Positions 1-10,436 of a stretch of DNA of 25,000 nucleotides are shown in pieces. The number at the start of each line of letters is the position of its first letter. Positions within the stretch are counted from its first letter, which is position 1. This stretch comes from Owenia fusiformis. Its lineage: Eukaryota; Annelida; Polychaeta; Sabellida; Oweniidae. The notes under the pieces were generated by a model. That model was not told where the DNA came from and ran no database searches. It saw nothing but the letters and a program-made list of their open reading frames with translations. Made by a program: the position numbers and the translations under genes. The stretch lies in NCBI GenBank assembly GCA_903813345.2, contig CAIIXF020000161.1, positions 1-25,000 of the forward strand. Reading direction: 5' to 3'.

Positions 1-455
1 CCCTAAGCTATTTTTACATTTTTATTGCAAGAAAATCTTTTTGCAAGGGTTACAAAGGTTGAAATATTGTGGCTCTATTTGGCTGGAGTTTAATATTCAG
101 ACCTAGCTATAGGTATTATTACATTTATATGTACACTAGTATCTTGTTGACCTATATTCAGCACTGTATTGATGAATGGGCCACTTATTAGGGCCAATAT
201 TCAATCATAAAGTGTACAGGGGTAGAGATGCCAAACCAAGAAGTCTTTTTGTGTCTGTCAAAATCCATTTGCATCCTACACATCCCAACATATTATCCAA
301 ATATGTTATTAATTAATGAAACATAACAGTATAATCTTTGGATTTAGAAAGTTGTATGGGATTTCATTAGTATAAAAGTTGCTTTTGAAGCATTTTTCTA
401 TAGCCATTTTGTAGGAAAAAATGATGGAAAAAATGTATAATCTTTTAATTTGAAG

Positions 456-558
456 TATGACCTGAATCGATTGCAAACTTTATATTTGCACATCTGATGT
501 GATATACCATTTGTGTCATACTGTGAAATTATTTAATTTGCAATCGATTCAGGTCATA
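456..558. repeat. 22-bp perfect inverted repeat with 59-nt loop
   Basis: The arm at 456-477 (tatgacctgaatcgattgca and two more bases) is exactly the reverse complement of 537-558. The match stops sharply at both outer edges. About 20 bp ending in the left arm (tttgaagtatgacc) recurs near 23078, so this is probably part of a dispersed element and not a gene-specific regulatory hairpin. Confidence 0.8.
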
Positions 559-1020
559 GTGTATTTTAGATATTTTTGTGAAAATCAATAGAAACCAATG
601 GCCTCTATTGGAATTGATGATATCCACATGTTAAGTCAATGGAGCCCATTCAATGGCAAGTCAATACACCCTTGCTGAACTAAATGACCTCAACCTCAGC
701 CCATGTGGGTTCAAACGCCCAAATATTTTCCACAGTATTATGTGACATTGAATTCTTTATGTTACACCTAAAAATGATTCATTTTGTTCATGGGGATATC
801 ATAATGGAAAGTGCACTAGACCCTTATTGTAATTGTATGATATCGTATTTGTGATTTGAATATACACTGTGATATTTGAGAAAAAGAATGTTTTGTTTTA
901 GTTTCATTGCAATTTATAACCCTAATATCCTTCCCAGAATCCTTCCTTGTCTTCCAATTTTCTAATAACCTCAGAAGTTCCTACATTTTTAAAAAAAATA
1001 CAATTTTCCATGATCATTTT

Positions 1021-1047
1021 TATGTCACCACCACAAGTGGTGACATA
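1021..1047. repeat. Short palindrome, 11-bp arms and 5-nt loop
   Basis: tatgtcaccac, cacaa, then gtggtgacata form a perfect stem. Just downstream, 1080-1130 contains a degenerate tandem of tttggcagttggtg. No coding context explains either. Confidence 0.7.
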
Positions 1048-2843
1048 TTGTTATGGTCTCAAACTTTTTTGTGGACGGTGCTCAGTGGTTGGTGTTTATC
1101 ATTTGGCAGTTGGTGTTTGGCAGTTGGTGTCTGTAACAAATGGCAGGTGTTGACATTTTGCATGTGAATGCCTTGTCTTATAATGTAGCCAACTGCAATG
1201 GATGTAAAACGGATACAGTTAACTAATACATTTCTTGGCATCAATTCAAATCATATGCTAATTTTAAATGAAAATGCTTTTTTCATGTTTTACCACTCAT
1301 AAATGCCATAATATCTCGATGTTACATTCAGGAAAATATGGCTATCAACAAGTTTTGAATTCTTACAATCCTGGAAGTTGTACATGTAAGCGTGCACATC
1401 TGTCAGTTCAGTTTATGTGTAAAAGTTAATCCCCTAAGCCTTAATACCTGATGCATGAAATATTATGAATGAGTTACATAATATGTACTCGTGCTATTTA
1501 GGTAAATGTTGTGCTGTTTCACCAGATTTGACTGACATCTTTAAATAACAACAATTTGATTTGATGATCAGACAGCAACAAAACATATTAAGTGGCCAAG
1601 ACAAAAGAATGTTATTATGATAGGCATTCTAGGGATTAAGAAATGCATTCAGCTTACATAATTTGAGAAATTATTGGCATACGTAAAACCTATTTAAAAC
1701 AGCATTTATCGTATTCAAAAGCGTTGAGCATCATTGATTCCCAGCCCTCTGAAGATTGAAAAATAAAAATACCTGGGTGTTAATCCATGGAATATCTTTG
1801 AAAATGAGAAATATATTTTTGGATTACATGGTGTAATCTTAAAGTAAACAAAATGTTTTAAAGTGTATTGATGTTTTTTGGATGAAAAACATAAGCGAAA
1901 TTCATGAAAAAAATCCCCCGATTCATTCTACAAACAACTCGCCCTCCTTTGCATTGTAAATGGTGCATTCTAAGCATTTCAAACTATAATTTGTCAACTA
2001 CTGATCATTGTTAACATTATATGATAACAATAACCTGGCATTACTATTGTCTTCGCCCCTTTGGGAAAATCCACATCAAGACATGACACCATATTAGAAA
2101 TTCCTTCTCTAGTAGCGTCACTATACGGAATAGTCCTATGATACAAAATAAATAATCGGTATTTTTGTTATCAGGAATATTACCTCATCTGAAAACATCA
2201 ACTTTTTGAGCAGCAACAAGCTTTTTTCTTGAACAGAGTCATGTGCCCATCTGCAAAATAAATCTGAACCAAAAATGGTGAGTGTCTTTTTGAGCAGAGG
2301 CCCCATATAACCAAAGCATCAGTATATAAAGTCTGATATTTGAGTTATTGCCTTGACAGATGGGCATGTGAATAGACTGACGTAAGACAGCTTCTCATAT
2401 AAATACAGTTTTACACAGAATCGTTTTTGTTTTTCACCACCCACCCTCCTCAGATTAAACCCTCAACAAAACATGAAACACCAATAATTGTATTGAACCA
2501 TCTATACATACTGGATATGTATATTCTTTATTGTTCGGTTTCAGTATAATGTTCACAATGTTCTTACAAATAGACAATACCAGATAGATTGTCATCCAAT
2601 CAACCCTAATGAAAATATTTCCAATTAGTGGAAACAACTGAATGTTAGAATTTGAATTTCATTGATATCCTGTCATAGCCTAAAATGTATTTTGCTGGAA
2701 CATTATATTTTCAACATTGATACAAAATACCCTGACATATCTACTGTTTCAAAATTCCCTGACATTTTTGTCTCTTTTTGACCCAATTTTAACATTCCCT
2801 GACATTTCCAGCACCTGGAAATTAAATCAATTTCCCTGTCATT

Positions 2844-3066
2844 CCTCATCATGAGAAATGATGTCTTTCTTTTCTAAATTCTAAATATGGAGTATAACTT
2901 ATAAGATACAATTATACTGTATTTCTGTTATATTACCATAATTCATATCTAGCATTTCTGGAAAACACATATAAGTCTTGAAGTGGGGGGATAGAATGGG
3001 TGGGGGGGGCAATGCTAGTCAGTCTTAGGTATTAATCTCATCAACATAATTTTGTGTCTCATAGTC
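2844..3066 (+). repeat. Left long inverted repeat of a transposon-like unit
   Basis: About 220 bp here matches the reverse complement of roughly 4422-4675. Shared blocks, in order, include aaatatggagt, gatacaattatact, agcatttct.gaaaacaca, a G-rich stretch opposite the C-rich tract at 4478-4530, agtcttag, and atctcatcaacataatttt. The inner ends of the repeats lie immediately outside the decayed protein gene between them. The outer end is fuzzy because similarity decays gradually. No clear target-site duplication was found. Confidence 0.7.
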
Positions 3067-3189
3067 ATTAAACTTGGCCTTGCATTTTCTTAGCATATTG
3101 TGGTCTTTTCCAATCATTTAACATTAACTGGCATAGTTGCTTCTTGTTTGCATCATTCTTCAAGAACTCATTCCAATCTTTTGGGACTC

Positions 3190-4422
3190 TTATATTTCTC
3201 CCTTTGGTTGAGTTGCTGCCAAGCCTCTTCTCATCCTTTCATACCAAAATATGTGAAGCCCTCCCAGCACTTCACGCTTTCACTGGGTGTAACACTGTGA
3301 GTGCCTTGGTTCGGAGGGGCAAAGTAACACCTTTCAAAACAATGGCAAAGGGAAGAACCATACAGACACATTCAAAGGACTAGGACTCTCAGCAGACATA
3401 AATGATGAAACAGCCAGTAAAGTAGAAAAAGTTTGTTAACCATATAAATGGTGTTTCATATGTATGCACCTCATACATTTAACTCATACATGTAGCTTTG
3501 CCACCCTATCATGTTATATATCATTTTGTTCCTTATGAAAAGTTACATGGGACTGGAAAGTTTCAGAATAAAGAGGTGTCCCTGAAAAAAGATAAAATCC
3601 AACAAAATATGTGGGTAGGGGGTCATTTATAAGCAGTTTTGTAAGGATTTTTATGCCAGTCCAGTGATCTGTTCACTGTGTCTGCTACACTGTGTCTGAT
3701 AAAGGTGGTCCCATGGTTCCTGACCTCCCTATAAGCCACTGCATGAATCTTTTCTATATATCTTTGTGCATAACTGCCACAGACATGTGGACTGAGCTCT
3801 GCCATAGTGACAATAGCAAGAAATGTGCAAAACGGAAACTAAATTTGTCCTTTAAATTGTCCTCAAAATCACCAGAAATTGCCGTCTAAATGACCGGTAC
3901 CCACAATCTTTGATAGATTATAACGTTTGTCAGTGACACCCCTGGATTCTGAAACTTTGGAATCCTATGTAACTTTCCATAATGCACAAAATGATATATA
4001 ATATGATACGGTGGCAATGCTACATGTATGTTTAGAGGGGGTGCATACATATGAAACACACTGTATACTAGTATGGGAAACCTCAAATATCCCACATCAA
4101 CAAAGTCAGATATGTGTTATTTAAAGAGAAGTTTAGGCCCCATACTAAAACAATAACTGACTATGAAGGAACAGATATTACTCTACCTCCCCCTTGTCAA
4201 GACTCCCCATGCTTCACTTAGCAAGGACCAACTTACAGGCACTTATCTGGCGTATGGCCCATTTTGAAAAAGCTAATATTTCAGCACCAGATGGGCATGG
4301 GTGGAAACTTAATGATTCTAAAAAACCTGGAAGTTCAATGGGTAACAACAGATATTCTACCACAAGAGATTGTTGATATCTTAACACCAGGGGAAGAATC
4401 AGAAGATGACCCAGGAGATTGA
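3190..4422 (+). pseudogene. Decayed transposon-associated gene with LPALHAFTGCN motif
   Basis: The frame near 3190-3360 reads a segment with ALPALHAFTGCNTVSALVRR at about 3258-3317. This resembles an LPALHAFTGCD-type motif that I recall from multi-copy, uncharacterised animal proteins. A second frame (3371-3435) continues it with GLGLSADINDETASKVEK and then a stop. After a 609-bp inserted fold-back element, coding-like sequence resumes at about 4075 (INKVRYVLFKEKF), shifts frame near 4205 (LHLARTNLQALIWRM, then APDGHGWKL), and shifts again near 4320 to an acidic tail (GEESEDDPGD) ending at a stop at 4420-4422. I therefore read one C-terminal region broken by at least three frameshifts, in-frame stops and an insertion. 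No N-terminal catalytic part is visible, and the family's biochemical role is unknown to me. Confidence 0.6.
3451..4059. mobile_element. 609-bp fold-back element inserted in the decayed gene
   Basis: The sequence beginning gtgtttcatatgtatgcacc at 3451 matches the reverse complement of the segment ending at 4059. The arms run about 200 bp, to roughly 3660 and 3850, through shared blocks such as tacatgtag, ttgccacc, atatatcattttgt, aagttacat, aaagtttcagaat and gtgggta. The outer ends are sharp, as expected of a transposed fold-back MITE. The roughly 180-bp centre has no recognisable coding content. I could not find a convincing target-site duplication. Confidence 0.8.
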
Positions 4423-4790
4423 CCCTATAAGATCCAAAATTATGTTGATGAGATTTATAACTAAGACTGGCTAGATTTGCCCCCCCCTCCCCACACACCC
4501 CCCCTCCCCACACACCCCCCCCCCTCCCCCAGCCTGATGGAATAACATCAATACTTAAATGTGTTTTCTAGAAATGCTTAATATGAATTAAGGTTATAGA
4601 AATCCAGTATAATTGTATCTCATAAGTTAAACTCCATATTTATAGAAAATGGTGGTCTTCTATTATCATTATGAGGGCAAAGCCCATCTTTGATCACATT
4701 TGTATTGTAATTGAATGGTCTTTGACACTTTCCAATAATGTAAATATGTAAATTGCAATATCCTATATATTGAGATAAATCAGAACAAGA
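4422..4790 (-). repeat. Right long inverted repeat, first tandem copy
   Basis: This is the inverted partner of 2844-3066, and it begins at the stop codon of the decayed gene. It includes a C-rich tract (4478-4530) made of runs of C broken by tccccacaca. Beyond the part paired with the left arm, it carries a block with tttgacactt (4721-4730) that is also present 361 bp downstream, so this copy is also the first member of a tandem duplication. Confidence 0.7.
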
Positions 4791-4849
4791 TCCAAAAGAT
4801 GTACCACATGAAACTAAAACTTTATATATGAGTTTTATATAAGGCTGGG

Positions 4850-5145
4850 TACTTCTACCCCCCACTGTACCCCCCTGACCCCCCCCCCCCATCCCTAGCT
4901 TGATGTAATACCTACAACACTTATATGTATCTACCAGAATGGCTTGATATAGATTATGGTAATAGAAGTACATTATAATTGTATCTCAAGTCAACTTAAA
5001 ATCTTTATTTAAAGGGAATGGTAATCATCTACTCTTATAAGGGCGACGCCCACTTTTGATCACCTATGTAATTGTATGGTCTTTGACACTTACCAATCAT
5101 GTGAATAACAATATGCATTATATTTAAACAAATGTCTGAACTGTC
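4850..5145 (-). repeat. Second tandem copy of the right repeat, 361-bp offset
   Basis: Blocks shared in order with 4478-4790 are a C-rich tract, agc.tgatg.aata, tataattgtatctca.., an agggc..gccca block followed by ttgatcac, tggtctttgacactt, then accaat and caatat. The anchor tttgacactt is at 4721 in the first copy and 5082 in this one. The copies are clearly diverged, so the duplication is old. Confidence 0.7.
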
Positions 5146-5640
5146 CTGATAACTTTTAGAGTACTAACATGTTCTGATATCTGTTGATTTGAAAAATAAT
5201 GCACATTCTTTATGATGTACAGGTACAGGTTTTACCAAAATTATGGACTTTTTCAACAAAGATCATGGTTTCCATGACAACCATTGATGACAGATCATTG
5301 AAACTTTGCATACTAATTAAGAATGATATTAACAACTTCCAGTAAAGTTATTGTGATGATTAAGGATCAACTGAAAAAGTTATTCAAGGATAATAAAGTA
5401 CCCCCTGTTATTTTCTATATTAGGGTCAAAAACCCCACTTTGGCAACTTTCGCCCCAGATACGGCGCGTCAGACAACAAATTTCTGAAGTATCACATAAA
5501 AATACATAAGAAACAAGTAGTTTCAATTTGTTCACTGGTAAAAACATTTTTGTGTCCTAGCTTACAACCTAATAGTTATATAATCCAATCTATTCAATAA
5601 TCAGAAAGATAATCGGAGTTTCAAAGTAACATTATTTATA
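5146..5640. other. Non-coding spacer
   Basis: No ORF of useful length and no matching repeat arm is seen. The short GC-richer patch near 5446-5475 has no recognised meaning. Confidence 0.5.
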
Positions 5641-5869
5641 TTTTTCGATCTTCGATGGCGTCTGAGCAATTTCTTGGATATCAATGACGTCACTGGAATT
5701 GGACGGCATTTTCAACTACACATTTCTTCGGATTTGGGGATTATAGCTCAAAAAGCTTTGTCATATATCTTAATTACATACATACCTATCGTTTGTGCAA
5801 ATGAAACTCTACATAAATGTTTAATAGAGCCGCAGTGAGGCATTGAAAATAGCACCCCTGTGTAATCCA
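5640..5869 (+). promoter_or_regulatory. Putative promoter and 5' UTR with a perfect CRE
   Basis: TGACGTCA, the palindromic CREB/ATF site, is at 5685-5692, about 180 bp before the predicted start codon at 5870. The patch is less AT-rich than its surroundings and has several CpGs. In the frame of the predicted start, a stop (TAG, 5825-5827) lies 42 nt upstream, which supports ATG 5870 as the initiator. A TATA box is not obvious. The promoter role is an inference from position and motif. Confidence 0.4.
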
Positions 5870-7420
5870 ATGGGAAAGAACCCGGATGTAGACGAAGTTG
5901 TACCATACATGAGAGCTCTTCAAACGAGAGGTAGCTAAACTGAACGAAATTAAACGTTATCGCGTATTGGTATATTGAGTCCTATGTTATTTTTCAAACA
6001 GGAATCACTCCTTCCCCACATTGTCTACATCTTCCAGATTTGCACAAAGAGTGCACTTATGTGCCTAGAAAAGACTGGTGAGAAGATTTTTTTTGTAAAA
6101 TGTATAAAAAATGAAAATTCAGTGAAAAAAATTTCTGAAAATTGAAGAAATGTTTTCACTGAATTTTCTTGTTTTTCATACATTTTATCAAAACTTTCTT
6201 CTTGTCAAGGTACATTAGTGCACTCGTGCAAAGTGAGAGATGTAGACATCGTGGGGAAGGAGTCATTCAAATTTGAAAAATAACATGTGACCCTACTGAG
6301 TTGCAGCAAAATTCCAAACATGCACCCTGGTTCAGGTACAGGCTCATAATTCACTGAATTCTAAATACTAAATTGAAGTATAGTAAATACAGTACTGAAT
6401 ATGCTTTGTATAAATGAAGTCATGTATATGGGTACCTGTCTGATTTTCTTGACCTGTACCTTTTCTTGATTTACGTACCTTACCTGTGTAATTTTTCATT
6501 TCGCCTTGTGTATATTGCCTTAAAACATGGTGTTTTACAGGGGGACCAGGAGCAGCCCATGAAGCTGAAGAATTCTGCTGGAATGACCACATAGTGATAC
6601 CAATACGCTGTACTGGGGGTGCTGCCTCTGGGAAGTTCAATGTTCCTTCACAAATATTTGATGTAATAATAGTTTTTAATATCATATAGCTGGAAATGAT
6701 TCTATCATTTTTTGATTTGAATATTTCTTATCTTAAAAATTAAATTCATATTTTTTGCCAATGATAAATTGTTAGACGACAATATTTTTAGTCTGAAGAA
6801 CAACTATTTGTTTTCACACAGACAACATTATAAAAATGTACATGTGTGTTTTTGTTCAAATGTATGTGACTATAAGCTACTTTTCAAATGGTTCTAAAAA
6901 AGTTTTCAACCTGCCAAAATTCAAAAGTTTCAAAAGTTAAATATTGATCCATTTATGTTGTCCATACCAACTGCAAAATGATGAAAATTAAAACATTAAA
7001 ATCAACCTGAGTTTATCACTGAAATACCTATTTTAATTCCCACCTGCAAAAAGTTCAAACAAAATGTATATGTATACCATTTACTTATGTCATACAAACA
7101 AACAATCAAACATATATTATAAATGTTGTATATATTATCCTTTAAGATAAGCAATTAATGATTTCATGATAGTCTGTTTTTGTTTCCAGAGGCCGCCACA
7201 TGTATCTCGCAAAGACTGGCATATGTTAAATGACGTAACAGCAAACTCATCAGACATTGGAAAGGCTGTAGCATCAATTGTTCAGACTTTACATGTAGCC
7301 ATCAGACAGAGAGAAAATTCAGAAGGTTCTGCAAGTCCACGACGCAAGAACAATCACAGACATGGTCACCATGTAACCAAGAAACGAAAACTCAAAACAG
7401 CATTTTGCGGCAAGGTTTGA
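5870..7420 (+). CDS. Predicted three-exon gene for a small basic protein, unrecognised
   Basis: Exon 1 is 5870-5930 (ATG, then GKNPDVDEVVPYMRALQTR) with donor GAG|gtagct. Exon 2 is 6541-6662, between acceptor tgttttacag and donor GAT|gtaata. Exon 3 is 7190-7420 after acceptor ttttgtttccag, ending in TGA. Phases agree (1, then 0), the joined frame has no stop, and the product is 137 residues. Exon 2 encodes a hydrophobic, cysteine-containing stretch (EEFCWNDHIVIPIRCTGG). Exon 3 gives a probable helix (about 80-105) and a basic tail with RRK...KKRKLK, a plausible bipartite nuclear localisation signal. Intron 1 (610 nt) carries a fold-back MITE. AATAAA at 7624-7629 would give a 3' UTR of about 200 nt. 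I do not recognise the family. The gene model rests on splice signals and frame only, so the first exon is the least certain part. Confidence 0.6.
5984..6286. mobile_element. 303-bp fold-back MITE in intron 1
   Basis: The segment starting atgttatttttcaaa at 5984 is matched by the reverse complement of the segment ending at 6286. Pairing continues through actccttccccac, gtctacatct, a tttgcac..gtgcact block and the inner aaaatgtat...gaaaattcagtgaaaa palindrome, so almost the whole element can fold on itself. Weak similarity extends about 15 bp past each end, so the exact termini and target duplication are unresolved. Confidence 0.8.
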
Positions 7421-7623
7421 GATTATGAAATTTACTGGAAATCTACAATCCACATGGCATGTCACCCGAAGGCTGTAAAAGAAAGACAGCTCTTATTACA
7501 TCAGATTAAATATGAGCTAGAATCAAAAACTGGGAGGAAATGCATTGACATTTGAAACTAAAAAATGCAATCATATTATGTTTTGGAGTTGCATATTCTG
7601 TGTTGCAGTTATTGAGGTCTGCA

Positions 7624-7629
7624 AATAAA
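7624..7629 (+). terminator. Poly(A) signal AATAAA
   Basis: An exact AATAAA lies about 200 nt after the stop codon of the three-exon gene. Assigning it to that gene is an inference from position. Confidence 0.45.
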
Positions 7630-7649
7630 GCAGGACATAACAAAATCAA

Positions 7650-8297
7650 AAAAAAAACTTGTTTGATAAAACCTCCTTGTTATTTTTTTTCTAATAATCA
7701 TTATGGCTTAGAGCATTTTCAAATACCGGTGACCTAAATTTTATTATTATTGGTACCAATGACCAAGAACATAGTATTTGCCTTCAGTGACCTTCAAGAA
7801 AATAGTATGGGTCACAATGAGATTCAAGGTTATATTATTTTTGAAAAAAAATCCATAAATTATAGGTTGTTTTAAGTGAGCTATATATAGGTAAACTTTA
7901 AAGACTGTATTGACTGGCTGTATTAACAGCAGGGCATTTTGCATAAGATTACACTGTATCATTTTACTGCCATGTTTCCCACTCTCTGATTGGTCTGCCA
8001 TTCATGTGACCCAAAAATGTATTCCCCACTTAAGAGTATGACATCTCAGAGAGTCGGTAATATTAAAGTGAATAATAAACAAAATTCCATTCTATTTTTT
8101 GATGAATATCTTATTACACTTTCAAAGATTCTGCTATGTGTCTTTAGTTAGTTCTTGGAGAAAACACCAACAATCATTGAAAGATGAACAGGTATTCACC
8201 TCAACAGTATGAAATATTTATATATTATCCCATACTTAGTAGTGTTATAACATGTGGGAATATAATTGATATCTGATGTGAGCGGGTGCTATATATA
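7650..8297. other. Non-coding spacer
   Basis: AT-rich sequence with no supported ORF, splice-bounded exon or long inverted repeat. Confidence 0.5.
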
Positions 8298-8767
8298 CTG
8301 TAGATTGGGTTAATTTGGCGCTACTTAATTTGGCAATTTTGCCATTTTTGGCATATTGGCGGCTATTTAATTTGGCGGATATGCAAAAAATTTAAACTTA
8401 CGTGCTGTTTGCGAATTACCATGTAAATGGGCATGTTTGGCTATGTTCATTTTTTTGAGGACCTCTGGCGATATTCACCACGTTTGTACATTTTCGTGAG
8501 ATCATCCTTTACATTTTGCACCTCGATCGATGCTTTTCCTTTCTAGTTTTTCCCTGAGTATTAATGAGTGACTGACCAGTTCTGAGAGAATTTTTTTCAT
8601 ATTTTGGGAAAAAAACTTAACCGGAAGTGACCTAAATACACTGGACCAAATACCCTAGATAATTCCGGGATTCATTCTAAATTTTAGCGAAGATTTATAT
8701 TGGCGAATTTTTCAATTTCACCAAATTCGCCAAATTAAAGCGGGCACCAAATTAACCCATTCTACAG
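8298..8767. mobile_element. 470-bp MITE flanked by TA dinucleotides
   Basis: The left end ctgtagattgggttaatttg matches the reverse complement of the right end with one mismatch (ctgtagaatgggttaatttg). TA flanks both ends (8296-8297 and 8768-8769) inside slightly longer tatata runs, consistent with a TA target duplication as in Tc1/mariner-like elements. The words aatttggcg and ttggcgg recur in the left subterminal part, with aattcgcc and caaatt forms opposite on the right. No transposase ORF is present, so it is non-autonomous. Confidence 0.8.
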
Positions 8768-9050
8768 TATATATCTCCGACTGAGGCTCATCAGCAATCT
8801 GGGGAATTTTGTTCAATGTTAAAAGCTGTTGAGTTTTAAAAAACAATGAATTGTGAAGAACTTTAAAATTGAAATAAAATATTCATGTATTGATTGTAAT
8901 TATCATTTGTAATTATTACACAATCCATAACATTCAATGCATACTTAATAATCTACTAATCTTCATAATCTACTAAGTATATGATAAATCAGTTATTAAA
9001 TGCTCTATTTTTGATACAGGGTTTATCCCTTGGTAAATGCAATATATAGA

Positions 9051-9189
9051 GATAATCCTATATGAGGTTCAGGATATTGGGATTATCCCGAGGCTAATAT
9101 ATCTGCCCGAGGGCTGTAGGTCCCGAGGGTAGATATTTTACATTGGCTAAGGGATAATCCCAATATCCTGAACTGACAATAGGATGATC
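9051..9189. mobile_element. 139-bp fold-back element with CCCGAGGG core
   Basis: ttcaggatattgggattatc on the left is matched perfectly by its reverse complement on the right. Looser pairing runs outward to gataatccta / taggatgatc and inward to cccgaggg on either side of the loop (ctgtagg, tcccgaggg). Nearly the whole element is stem. Similar CCCGAGGG-centred palindromes are, to my recollection, common in marine invertebrate genomes. Confidence 0.8.
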
Positions 9190-10436
9190 TGTTTATCCCA
9201 TATCAATCTTGGTCATTTGGTTCACATTGTTCAATTGGCCACAGTTCAGAAACTTTGCAACCAACCGTGGAATTAGTTTAGAATATTCAGTAGCCAGATT
9301 TTCATGTTCGTTGGGATATTCATCATTTTTCTCCATTGTCGTTTACCGAGTTATTATGCGAACGTTACAAAGAATGAACCAATAAGTTTTTACAAACCAG
9401 CTTTATGTGCCTGTAACACGTCCAAGTATGGGATAAATATAGATCTATTGTATTTCCCTCAGATATACATGCGCCCTGTATCAAAATCCTCCCATTAAAT
9501 AACCTCTGTATTCATCATTTAAATCATAGTACTTCATTTGTGCCAATTTTTTTTAATTATTCAAATACATGATTACGTATGAGATCTTTGAAGAGGGCTG
9601 GAGTGATCAAATTATTGATTCTGTCATTTTTCATTATTGATTTTTCCCTGCTGAATTTAGGAGTATATGTACAATATATTAACTTGGTACTTTTATACCA
9701 TGACAGACCATGACTTTGTTTAGTATGTCTACCCTGAGCTCAACAAAACAAATACAGTATAGCTACCCTCTAACTAGGACTTTTCATTTTATCTTTGCAT
9801 TCAACTTATCAGAGAGTGGCAGAGCAATAGTGTACATTTTATAAGAACCATTTTTGAGACAATAGATTGTTGATTGCAGATTGTTATAGATACTTACTAG
9901 TCAAAACATGTACAACTGTAACATTATTGTGCCATTAATTGCATTATTGTTTGGGTATTCTGAGTATGATTTCAATAAAAATACAACAAGATATGTAATT
10001 TCAATTTGATTGTCATGACTGTTTGATACACGGAAATAAATTTTAATTTTACAGATTAAATAGATATGTTTTGTATATGCAATCAAGTCATGCAGTAATA
10101 CTCCTAACCTTAATTTGAAATAGAAAACAGACTTTCCACAAAAATGACCACCATTTTAAAGATTTTTATTCTCAGCTAACAAGCTCTGAAACATTTTTGA
10201 AGAGAAAGTAAGGACCACTTGTCCAGAAGTGCTTATGTGCTACTTTCCTTGGTTATAGGTTATAGGTTTCCTTGGCAAGGTTATAAAAGTTGAGAGTTGA
10301 TGACATCACTCTCTGTATAAAACTAAGATGGCAGCTTACTTGAAATGAGCACTACATTTTTAAACCAGAACAACGACAATGCCAAAGCGTAGCAAATCCC
10401 ATCAAACAGAAATGGCTGGCATTTTTACAAACAAAA
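9190..10436. other. Non-coding stretch
   Basis: No ORF here has protein-like composition or clear splice signals. A small tandem (ggttataggttataggttt) lies at about 10252-10270. From about 10141 isolated aaaatgaccaccatttt-type words appear that resemble the palindromic core of the tandem array that follows. Confidence 0.5.

Larger units (their letters stand above)
1..2843. other. Non-coding, AT-rich stretch without a supported gene
   Basis: All six frames are broken by stops at short spacing, and no ORF looks like a protein or an exon with good splice sites. The stretch holds two small perfect hairpins (456-558 and 1020-1047), listed separately. A word ending in TTATTGCC followed by TGACAGATGG near 2340-2365 recurs near 11235-11262, so part of a dispersed repeat lies here. 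An inverted copy of its GCCCATCTG core occurs at about 2240. From about 2720 to 2845 the word CCCTGACA or a close variant recurs four times, another dispersed repeat style. Confidence 0.6.

Noticed and set aside
3623-3889. ORFs of 60-65 residues at 3623-3805 (minus) and 3692-3889 (plus)
   Set aside because: Both lie in the centre and right arm of the inserted fold-back element and have no protein features.
4214-4513. 99-residue minus-strand ORF opposite the decayed transposon gene
   Set aside because: It is a shadow of the plus-strand remnants, and its start lies in the C-rich tract.
6368-6685. 105-residue minus-strand ORF
   Set aside because: It overlaps exon 2 of the plus-strand gene model in antisense, and the plus-strand frame has splice sites and phase agreement.
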